Part shown: piece by piece, positions 12,201 through 24,200 of the stretch | How positions within the stretch are numbered: position 1 is the first letter of the stretch | How the letters are laid out: every line of letters begins with the position of its first letter | Assembly: GCA_008508345.1 (NCBI GenBank) | Contig: QNGE01000106.1 | Span: 203,079-267,078 of the forward strand | Length of the DNA stretch: 64,000 bases | Direction of reading: 5' to 3' | Origin: Paragonimus westermani | Lineage: Eukaryota > Platyhelminthes > Trematoda > Plagiorchiida > Troglotrematidae | Position numbers and translations under genes: made by a program | The notes under the pieces: generated by a model | What the model was told of the DNA's origin: nothing | Seen by the model: the letters and a program-made list of their open reading frames with translations, nothing else | Database searches by the model: none

Positions 12201-15200
12201 ATGATAATTCACTTTGTATGTTAGGTTTTTTTCAAACAGAATCACTCATCTTCATTGCCCTAGGCAACTTCAATACATCGTCCATTGTTCGGTCTTGCTT
12301 TTTCACATTCTAAAAGGTAGATGATTCATTTATTGTTCGGGTTCTCTCACGATTTTATGATTAAATTAGCCTAGTGTTGCTGTGTTTGACCGAGTGTTCT
12401 GGTTCACGGTTAAGCACTTCCACTTCTCTTCCGACATGACAATGTCCAGGGGCCGGGCCGGAGAGTGTTCTGTTTATTTAAAGATGTGATCGGTTTCGCT
12501 TCTGTGTGCTAACAAATTTTGACAAAACGTGAGGAGGTTTTGTCAAAATTTGTTAGCACAATTGTATTACGCCTGATTTATATCTTAACAGCAAATTTTT
12601 AATGTACATTTGCAGTCGGGATGTAGCGCTTGCTTCGCATCCTGTCAACAAACTTGATGTGAACAGCACATACATAGATTAAGTAACGATTGCCTTTACT
12701 TCCCTTCCCTCGTTGTGTGTGTATGTGTGAACTGTCTGGGATTGCTTGCGGCATCGGAGTGTATTCTTCGTGAAATCCCACTGTTTTTACTACCGCAGGC
12801 ATCATCACTAGCTCATTTGATTTTGTGTCACACAAGGTGAACGAACTACACGGAAATTTGAGGTCACGCCAGCTATACGCAATAAATGTTTACTCCTTCA
12901 ATGAGCAGATCTACAGTGACTTACGTTGCTTCTTATCCAATACTTCAGCGATTAAAACGGTGCGCCATTTTGGTATATGCTTTCCGGTTGTACACCACTG
13001 TGTAAACACAATAACTCACGACAGAAGCTAAGTTATCAGGCGAACTCCTGTTCCCGAACGTTCCCACACATCGAACAGACGATTAGTCGTTATTGCGCCC
13101 AGTTTCTGTTGAAAAACAAACAAACATCGAACCACCGGCCTGTACTGTATTACAGCCTTTTTCCGGTGCAAATCAGATAACGCATTGTGTGGACTTGTTT
13201 GCTGGAGTACACGTCATTTGTATCTAACAAAAATCATAGCTATCTCTTTCACTTCGAAAGAAAACGGTTACCTCGTGAAATTCATTTCAAAGTTCCAAGT
13301 ATCAGACGAACACGAGTTTGATAGAATGATTTAACCGAAAGATTCAGTCTAACTGGAAATTTTGCCTACTGATGGTCAGTTTACTTAACAGCGGAAACGT
13401 CTTAAAGCTACTCTCTCGCGTACCGATTAGGCGGCCTTATAGAGTGCGTTACATCCTACCATTTTCTGTTCTGGATGAGGCACCGGAATGACTATTATAT
13501 TTCTTGCTGGTGAGACATTTCCACTTCCTGCGATATTCACCAAATTGGGATGGCTAACAGGACATCGAATCATGGCAAACATCCAAGAGTGTTTACTCAC
13601 AGACGAAAACCGTCAGCACGAATTTCCCCATGTGTGAATTAAACTTGCTTCTTGTATTGCCCAACCAGATGCGGTGTAATCATTTCTGAAGCTCTCAGCG
13701 GGTCCCTTAAAAACGTGAGACGTATCTGTTATTTGGAGCAGTTGGTTCTCTTGAATAATTTGAACAAAGCAGTTAGAACACGAAAACTGATAGATGCAAG
13801 CATTTCGTATTGACTCATCCGTACCAAATCTACAATAACATGGATGGGTTATTTATAGCAAGCCACGGGAGAAGTGGATAGTCAGTAGGCGGGTTAGGAT
13901 AGGTCACTAAGTCCAGGGACTATTCAAGTTCACAAACAGTTGTTTTTGAACACAAAGAGTTGGTTTGAGGCGACTGATTGTGACTACTCCGACAAACTGT
14001 AAGAATCTTGTGTTGGAATGACGTAACAGGATTTTGAATGCGCAAGGTGGATCGATAGTGTGATCAGTGGTCAGGACTTGTTTGGTGACTGAGGGAACTC
14101 GCTGTTTAAGAGTTTCAGCAACGTTATCATTCTCCGGTAACACTCGACACTCATTTAGGTAAATGCTTCTTCGTTTTGGAGCTCAAGCAGCTCTCGGTTT
14201 AGCGTATGTAACTTTCTCCGCAGTTACAGACAAATCGGTAAACGCGGTGTGAAGTGGCATCGATAGACTGACCTCCCTTGATCGAATGCACTGGTAGCTT
14301 TTGAGTCCGAGCGATTACACAGAATTCAGCTGCATTAAACGTTCGCTTAATTGAATTTCTCAATCGCTGTGTTGCTCGTGCGTAAGCGACGAGTTTCCTC
14401 GTCGCCTACTGATTATCCATTCCTCCAGGTGCTTGCTATAAAAAAACCCAGCCATGTTATTGTAGATTTGGTACTGATGAGTCAATACGGAATGCTTGTA
14501 TCTACCAGTTTTCGTATGTGTTATTTGTCGGAGAACTGTCAGTTAGGTGTATCTGCCTATCTCTGTGTGTTCGCGAACGGTCTGTGTCAGGCTGGCGGCT
14601 GTCCCAAATAAGTGGATCATCCGAACTTAGCAGCCGTGCTAACTCACTGTGGACATCCATTGTTGAAGCTATTCGTGTAAGATTGTGTCTGTAAACTCTG
14701 CCGAATTCCGTTTGTTCGGTTGCTCTCCTGTACACTCAAACTACAGACTGGTCCACGTTGAGTGTACGCAAAGCATTGTCTCAATCAACTCCACATGATT
14801 TACTTCACTATTCTTCAAGGAAACCAGTTATTTCAAGCAACACTTTTGTAGACCTAACGAAAATATTAATCGGTTTTGTTTGTTCTGTTCTGGATAAGCC
14901 TGCTGTGTATCATGAACTTGTGAACCCAAGATTGCTGCTGGTGTCAGCAGAGCTGACTGCTTAACTGTTAGCAGTTTATTCAAACCCGATTTGCTCGACA
15001 TCTCTATGTGCATGTGTGACCTACACGGTCTCTTATGAGCGGTCTGTACTTTTGTGTTGAAACTGACACCCAATCTTAAACTGCACATTTATCATCCCTC
15101 TACCGTTATCTTTTCATCCGTCTAGCTGATCTGATTGTGGAAGTAGACAACATGACAGGCATACGAACACATGAACCCACACAGCACTTCACCCTGATTT

Positions 15201-18200
15201 TCAACTGCCTTGTACTCATGACCTTGTTCAACGAATTCAACGCTCGCAAGATCCATGGTCAGCGAAATGTGTTCAGCGGATTACAGCGCAATCTGTTGTT
15301 TGTGGTAATCTGGTTTGCGACGTTCCTGTTACAAGTGTTGATCATCCAGTTCGGCTCGTATGCGTTCAGCACCGCACCGCTCACGCTGGACCAATGGATA
15401 TGGTGCATGTTCTTCGGCATTGGCGAACTTGTTTGGCATCAGGTATGCTGCATCAGAGACCTACAACTACCTGTTCATCTACCTGTCTGTGACATTTATT
15501 TACCTAGTCATTGTTTACTCGTTCGTGCGTCTCGCGTGCGATCAATTTGTGCATATACCTCAGCCACGTTATCACCATAGTGGATCAGTCACGTGTCTCC
15601 CTTGGTTAGTTTATCAAGTGTGGACACAGCTATGTGATTTTGTCTCTCTATCTCTCATCTAGACCTGTTTATCTTTCTGATTATTAAATTTAGATGGTAA
15701 GGCTAGCGTCCTTTTTTCTTACAGCCTGCGTTGCTTCACCATGTTTGGTACTGGAGTTGTGTGAAAATTTTTAGCACACGATCAACGAAGGTGGCTGTTT
15801 TCGTCACACGTCATTTTCAACACTAAGTATGTTGCTACTGACGGTTTAGACACACTCCCTTAAACAACATACTGGTCTGTGCGGCATATCTTCATGTGGA
15901 CAGGGCACGAATTATCCGTCACAACGCAGTGTCCCAAATCTTGCTATCCTCGAGCTCATTCATGATCAACTTATTTGATCGCGAATAGCCCACTGTAATC
16001 GTGGAACTTAGGCACACTAGGGCTAACAAATTATGTTGCTAGAGAATGTGAAGGCCTTTTCTCACACCGCTGACATACAGATACTCGCAAAGTTTCAACG
16101 TGAACTACGGAGTACCGTTTCATTGTTGTACACAGTGAATCATACGATACTGTTTTGTCATGCTGCGACCATATTCTCAGCAGCTGTTTCTAATCTTCAA
16201 AACAGAGAGAAGACTTTGTTGGGACGGGAAACGGTATTTTGTCGACTAGCTCCTGTCAATCGTCAACCTGAAATTTAAAACTTGATAATGACCACTTGTT
16301 GACGGGAGCAGTCATGAGGTCACCAGCTGCACTGATTATCAACCGTTGTCTGGCAGCCAATTACGTAGTTTATTCACATTATTATCTAATCGTAACCTGA
16401 CCGTACTAGCAATGAGTGGAGCAATATTAATCAGATAGTGCCGGTTAGTTTCATATGCGTAGAAGTACGCTGAAGTAATCAATCTCTTTATCATAAGACT
16501 AACTGCATCATCATTCCTCGAAAGTTTGAAACTGTCTGGGTGTCCCATTCACTTGTCGTTGCCATATCCAGTTTTCATAATGTTTGCTACTTTACCTTAG
16601 CAACTGACGAGAGTAACTCGAAATGCTAACATTTCGCGACGTATAGCTTCCCCGCTTAACGGATTCGATAGGGAAAACTCACCCTTCCAAACTTTTGTTT
16701 GTTTTTCACTTCTGGCTTACATCTCTTTCCAGTTTATTTCCACACCATCTCGCCTGTGTGTTCTCAAACCAAGTCGGTGACTGCATATTGTTAGTGTGTT
16801 GTCAACACTTCTTTGTTTTTCATCAATTCTCCCACAAGTTTCTTCCAATCAATAGGTTATGTCTGCAGCCTTCGCTAACTCCGATTTTTCTCACCTAGTT
16901 TAGTAACTTTTAACCCGAACAGAATGTTCTTTCACTAACAGTCTCACAGCTGCTTGCTTTATAATTCCGAAAGCGGTTCAGAAACAAACAAATGTCAACA
17001 GTATTGTTTTACTTGCTGTGTTTGCTCTGCACGCGTACCTACTGGAAGCGTTGTCGGCTGCGTTGTAAAGTCATCTTCGCTTGGCAACCTTTTAATGTGG
17101 CCTGAAACTGCACTGTCTACTATTGACTGTCCTTTTCTCGTGTCTTTCTAGTTTGTGTTCTAAGCAGACCTTGGTACAGCAGACATTGGTACCAACGCAC
17201 CCTTGTAAACATCGTCGTCCACAGTAGGAATACCTTCATTGATAATCAATCGAGAGCTACATACCGTCTTATAATTTACAGTACAGACTTGAAAATATAC
17301 TGCAATCACATCCCTGTATTTACTTTCTGCCATCCATTGACCTTAACCTTGCCAGTGCGGTGAATTACTTCCTTAGTTGGAGATAAATCACGCATTGGTT
17401 GACTTTGGAAAGTTTCGCGCCATAGAAAATAAACTATTGGAGGCACATGAAACGAGCAAATGTCCAAAATCCATAGAGTTGACTCACCACAAACGCACTG
17501 TTAGATGTCGTCTTAAAGGTGTATGTGCTTTCTCAACACACAGGATAGCCTTGAGCACACGAAAGCTTATCGTTTGACCTGGGTGCCGTTTCTTATTTTT
17601 CTCTTACCTACTCTCTCCAGATATGTTAAACGCTAACTCTTTAGCGTACCCCACTTGTTGTTTAATATTATACTTTAACTTCTGTTTCCTGTCTTTTCCG
17701 TGTACTGTTCTGGCTGTTAGTCCTGTGAGTTTTGTATTATCTGCCTTACACGTCGCACCTAGGGTGCCTCCGTTCTGTGAACTGACGTGCTTATGTAATG
17801 TGCTACCTCTTGAACACGCGATGAATTTTAATGCACTTTGAATCACTGTGAGCCGGAGGATGAATGTGCGACGCATGCTACTCCACTTGACGGCGGATGC
17901 CTCACCGGGCTTTGATGAAATGGAACCATAGGCGATGGGGTAGGGCGTATTTGTTCTGGCGAGACCGCTAACCCATCTGTTCTAACAATTTTATTCCACC
18001 GGCTAAATTAAAAAACCACTATCTTACCCATGTAGAGCGGTCGTAATCGCAATGATTTTGGAAACTACCACCTGTTGATTCTAATATCGTGTATCCCTAG
18101 AGCTACCCGGGACATTCTGGTCAACGACTACATCTAATGTGTCTAGACGCAAACTATCCACTATCGCAGACCGGTACAGCAACACTGATCCTTCATTTGG

Positions 18201-21200
18201 AATGATGAATTGCGCATCCCGATGACCTATTAGGCCAAACTGGACGATCTGACAATCACATCGACAGAGTCAGTCATACTAACCAGGCCAATATGTAGAG
18301 GTCTGACAAACCAGTCTCCTGGTCCTCCAGGTTGAGGGTTGGAAGAAGGCTAACGTCTTTTCCGATAGATGTACCCGTTCTGATACACTCCCACCTATTC
18401 ACTGTCTTGCAGCACAGGCTTTTGAACCAAAGGATTTGGTTGACAACCCTAGTCGTTCTCCTGTCTAGGTCTGGGCGTCCTGGCAGTATCTCAGCTCACA
18501 TACAACCATGGATACTCCCAACACCCAAAGTCCCACACTGCATCCACTGTCTCCCAGTATAAACTGAATCACCTTGTCTTCTGCATACAGCTGAGTAGAT
18601 TGACGGAAACATGCTAGTATTGTCCCCTCACTCATTGTCATATCAAATTTATCTCTCAGGCCCCTCCCGACCCCATTTCTAGTGATTCCTCTACAGGTCC
18701 CACAACATATTTAGTTAATCATAGTAACAGTGCGTCGGTAAGCCCAGCCTCAAACCTCGTCGTCCATTGCTCACAGCCAGAATGGAAAACTAACACAGGT
18801 GCTTTCAACGTTCACACTGGACAACAGATGGGTCAACAGACCGTTGTCGCATGGTAGTGTTTTACTCGTTGAATGTCGAAGTCTGCCGTACCCCGGAGAC
18901 TAGAATACAGGACAACAGTCAACATGTGGAATTAATAGCACCCGCACTGTCTACCCGATACTGGTCATACACTCCGGGTGACTTCACGGCCATCGTTACC
19001 GGTCGGGCTGGAGTAGGTATAGTCATCAGAAGGACGGACGCAGCCGCATTGGTACACTGGATTCTTATTAACAGTAGACTTTGTGCCGTCCGATTCGCAG
19101 GCCCTACTAAGTCCAGCTTTAGAGGCAAACGTTTCAGAAATCTTTTCATTGCACCTCCTCATGTTCCAGCTGACTGTAGTGGGGTCGGTGTGAAGGTCGT
19201 CTTTTACTCGGACCTGGCAAATTCACCTCCGATCAACACATGGTTTTGATACAGTCATTCTGACCGGAGATACGAATGCCCAGGCCGATCCCCTTGGTGG
19301 AGTCGAGTCTCGTTTATGTGACAGGTTTGGGATAGCGTGACACCGGTGTGATGGTGGCAGGCGGCTGTTTCAACTGTGCAATGGGCATAAGCTATATTTG
19401 GTCAGCTCTGGATTTGGACATCGTATGCGTCACTGTATTACTTGATGCATCCCTTTCCCTAACCAGACCTAGTCTCAAGTAGATCGAATCGATGTTGGTT
19501 GTAGGTGGCGTGGCTGCATCCAGGACAATCGTTCTTATTGGAGTACACAGTTGGAGTGAGATCATGTGTTGGTACGTTCGCGTACTGTTCTCACTTTTGC
19601 CGGATACTGAACGCACCGACAACAACGGCTGTTGATAGCCTGAGGTGCGGTCGATGAGATGTAAATACCAAACTGGCTTCGAAAGCAGACTTAACACTTC
19701 TCACTCCGAACATCCTAATAGCTACTGAACAGAAATCTCAAAGGCCATTCAGGAAGCAGGTATTGTAGCATGCGGCGCGATGGTGGACGGGTTGAATGGA
19801 CATTGGATTTCAGCTAAATCCCTGGAGTTGTTAAGTGATATACAGAACGTTCCCCCTGGCAGTTCATGTGAGAAGTTTAGAGGAGATGCTGGTGGGGAGC
19901 TGAAGCGTAGCCTCATCGCCGATCATGAGGCTTTGTGAATGCAGTGAGTTAGGGTAATGGAGACCGCTTTTGCCTTATTGAACGCCCGCAGATTCTCCAA
20001 GCCTATCCGTGCTGATGGTCCAAGGCGACCGTCTGTCAGTGAAGGTATCAGTGAGACGGGTGACGCACTCTTGAATAGAGTCCAGTAGGGTGAATTTGGC
20101 CGGCCTCCTGCCTTAATTATGTTAACATCATAAACTTGTAAGGTAGCATCCTGTTCGGTTAAATTGTGACTACCCACCGAAACTGAGGTGCACAATTGCG
20201 TTTGAAATCTCGAACGCACTAAGGCTGCTGATTTATGTGATCGCGCACCGCCACTTTCCAAAGGTGAGGAGGCGTTAATAGAGGCTTTGACTCAGTTGGT
20301 TCAGTGTGTGTGTGTATGGACGACCGTGCTGGTTGTTCTAAGCCCGCCAACAGTGCGTGACCAGAACACGAGACGTGAGAGTGTACCCTCGAATTTCCAC
20401 CACCCAATAAGTGACCGAAACGAATGTGTCACCTTAACCATGAGAATGACCAGTCTGATAAACAACCAACCAGGAACCCACTGGTCAAATTTAACCAGAC
20501 CACTAACGGCTGTCGCCACAAAGAGGCAGGCGAGGATAAGCGTACATCGACCATTTGCAACTGAGAGAACACGTCCGCCACACTGACATCACACGATAGT
20601 AATTCCCATACGCGAGAAAACTGTCCACGGCTCTTCCATCAGTCGCCGAGCGAACTGGGTTGGCCACAGTGATCACTATGGTCCTCGCATCCACTACACG
20701 TCATCGACTCACTGCAGACATTAGGGAAGAACAGGCGGGGTTTCCGCTTATGTGATGTGTTCATCAAATTCCTACTTTTCGTCGAATTGTGGAACAGGAT
20801 CATGCATACCACCGACCAACACTCGTCGTATTTCTCGACTATAAGTGTGCGTTCGACTCGGTTGGAAGTTTCGGAGTCACCGAAACGCAGAGGTGTGCCA
20901 ACCAAGCTTGCGTCCATACCTTCGGCGCTTCTATTCTCATACTTCGGCTCAGATTAGGATTTACGGTGCTGGATACTGTTCCGCATTGCGCTGTGCACTT
21001 CGGAAAGCGCTGTGGAGGTTCAAAGTGCAGTGTTTGTGCAAGACTGTTGAGATTACGTAGATTTGGTGTTGGGTAGTGGAGTTATGGAAGTTGTTGACCG
21101 ATCGGTGTAGTTGAGAAGACGCATCAGTGGCGTCAGTGGTGTTGGTGTAGGGAGTGAAACGGAAGCGCGTATCTCTAAGACTAGGGCGTTATTCGCCAAT

Positions 21201-24200
21201 CCAGGACATCTGCGGCGACAGACTGGCATCGCTCTGATCCATAAGCGTCGCGTACATAGAGCGACAGGGTGTTGGCTGTATTACGTCACGACTGCGAAGC
21301 ATGACCATTGAGAGTGGAAGTCGTCAGGTATTTGACCACCGATGTCTGTGTTCGATCGATCGCATCAGGTGACACCACCGAGTGAGAAACCACGAGTTTA
21401 GAAGGTGGGTATTTGGCAGATTGTCAATCAGGTTGCTTTGTTCAATCCCAGCATCTGCACAGACTTGGACGGTGAGACCAAGTATTAAGGATGTCAGGTA
21501 TTTGCTCTCCGCGCCCAACGTTGTTCTTTGATGCTGTGACGATTTGCGTTAGGTGTTGTGGGTTGACAGATGATGAGCTGGCGCAGGGAAATTCAGTCGT
21601 TTGTCGAGAGACTGGTCAATGTTGACCGTGGTTGTCTACGGAGCTGAGACCCTCACGATTTGCAGAGTCATTGGCTGCAGACATTAAGTGAAACGGCGGC
21701 TAATCTGGCCCAGTGGTGTGAAAGTTGATTGAATGTTAACGTAACTATTTTGTAGCAGTTGGATCCGTTTCCCTCTTCTTCTGTTCTTTTTTCTGTTACT
21801 GTGCAGCGTTTGACTTTCTTCTTCATGGTTATGTGGCCACCCATATATTAGTGTCTATGATGGTGATCATGTGTAACTGTTGCAACATTGAGTCATGCGC
21901 CCGCATAAAAATGCAACGCAAACGCTAACAAGAAGAAACTCGTTTCCCTATAACCTTGCTAAGGACGATAATCACTGTTTTTTTATTCACATTTATTCCT
22001 GATTTGAATCGATTCAGCTGTGTCCCAACGCACTTGCCCGTCAATCAATCGATTCTGAACTGACCAGCAAGAGCCGCATATGACAAGAACCATAATCGAA
22101 TGTCACAAGCGGACAACGTGACCAGATTACTCTTTTCTGTGTTCACAAAGACTGGTTAAACCCAATAAATGATAAGCTAGTCGTTCACAATTTCAAACCA
22201 TTCAGTAAGTTAAAGAGGGTAATAGAATAGTGCAAACATCTTTGTGCCATCCATGTTGGCCGGTATAACTTCCGAATGTTCAGATAGGACATTTTAACAG
22301 CTTGCAGAACGGTAGCTCGTGATTTTCCTCGCATTGTTTAAACACCAACTCAGCTGTCAATGTGTCTGTCAAACAGATATCTAAGTAACAAATAACCGTG
22401 AACAGCGATCAGCCACAAGCCGTGGCTAACTTTACCCTTATCTGGCTCGTTAGCGATTCCCTTAATACATACAAACAAGATCTGCTCAGTCCGAACGGCA
22501 AGAAAGTGTCCTTACAAACGTTCGGCTAAATAGTGCCCTAAGGAATCCAAACTAGTAAACGCTTCAGCAGAGAACCGAAAATGTCTGCAATAAAACAAAT
22601 GGAAAAGTGAATAACTTTCAAGTTGTAATTCAAAGCAATAAGCAGGTGGTTCTTGAGAGCACGAACGGGATTACTAAAATCGAGCTCCAACACAATCCTA
22701 GATACCAACTACACGATCCATCCAAAGACAAACTTCGAGGCAACAAGCGAACAATTGCGATTCGAGGATTTGGGTGCACATGCACACACACGCGGATCTG
22801 CACAAAATGATGCAGATGCCAATCGGTAACACCGGCGAGGAAAATGTACAACAGTGGTCTAAAGCCATCAGCAGCAGCGTTCTGTCAAGTCGAAGGCGAT
22901 CATGGCAGACAGGTAAATGTACGTGCATGAGAAGACGCAGAACAGAATGCACATCTCTAGCTGGTTTGCCCTACTACAAAATAAACGGTCTTGAATGAAC
23001 GAGTGTGAAAAAGGCAAAATCAACCAAAAATAGAAAAAAAGATAAGAGTACACAAAACTATTGAGAACTAGGCAGGAGGAAGGAGTCAACAGTTACACTG
23101 GGAAACGAAGGTTACCAACAGGGCATACATATATAATTATGTATAGGATAAGTGGGGTGAGGTTGATCTACGATCGGTAGGAAACTGTATGATCGAGTCT
23201 GAAACTGAGTGCAAATCGGGCCAATGTTCCAACGTGCGATAATGATTTGCCAGTCAGGTAGTCACTGTATCAAAATACTTACTATAAACAAACTGCATCA
23301 AGAATAAGTTCAACTGGCAATCTAGCATAACGTGGTNTTTACATTCGACGATTTGTCTGGCTGTCGACTTGTAATATACGACTGTAATTATTCTCTTAGG
23401 TCAGCGAACACCCTTTGTGCAATGTTTGTTAGTAGGTAGATGATACAGCTGTCTGTTCACAAATGACTTTCGTTTTCGTCTCGAGCGACGGACGAACGGC
23501 GAGCTTACATATCGCTCGTCTGTATCCGTTTGTGCAGGGTTAGGTTTTCCGTCCACATTTTGTAGTGTTGATCATGGGAACATCCGTTGTTTCCCCCTAT
23601 CTGGACTACAATTTCTGGCTGTTTCAGACGTGAAAACGGCATCCGGATTTGCTGAATTCATAATAGGTATCTGTACTTTTGAACTAATAATTTTTTGTGT
23701 GGCTAAGCTCGATTGTGATGATCGCGTTCTACTCTTTTGCCCAAAGATTCATTTTTACGATGTACTTAGTGGCGCTCTTGCACTACCTCAACCCAATAGG
23801 TAATAACGACTGTGCCGAACGCGATCATACCGAAATGTACGTGTCGCAAACGCCGGTCGACCACAGGTCCGGCGGTCGATATGGAGAAAGGTGACGAAGA
23901 GGCGGACGAAGATGAGGATGAGCAGGAATCTGATGCGGTCGGTCAGCTACCAGCTCCAAGTGATATAAGTCTGGGCGGAAAGATCCTATGGGTTCGTGGT
24001 GTAAATCGTATTCAAACCCAGGTGAGTCACGTCTTAGCTTACCGTCTCTCTCGCTCTGCACCGGGATCGCCATCATGGCCTGCAGAACTCTCACAGGCGC
24101 TTTGGCCACGCAGTCTCCCATCCAGTGGCGGTTGCACGCACCTGTTTGGTGTGCTTTGTGTGATGCACCAAACGTATGTGTTGTAAACCGTCTACTAATA

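Larger units (their letters stand above)
10928..15125 (+). other. PMCA intron E-F
   Basis: GTATGT to CCGTCTAG, 4198 bp. It holds the 24-bp hairpin (12505-12560) and a minus-strand PLE endonuclease remnant (13907-14290). A 114-codon minus frame at 11259-11603 shows no domain. Confidence 0.7.
15443..23799 (+). other. PMCA intron F-G (8.4 kb) with retrotransposon and inverted-repeat arm
   Basis: Bounded by the donor GTATGC and the acceptor CCAATAG. From 15443 to about 17850 I see only unstructured sequence with short chance ORFs. From about 17850 to 18785 the sequence is richer in GC and looks like the 5' part of the non-LTR element that follows. The element's coding remnants run to about 21540. 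From 18868 to 23336 the sequence is the left arm of the large inverted repeat. Confidence 0.8.

Noticed and set aside
22607..22998. Short frames repeated at 22.6-23.0 kb and 28.3-28.7 kb taken as genes
   Set aside because: They occur twice only because they lie in the inverted-repeat arms; neither strand shows a domain.
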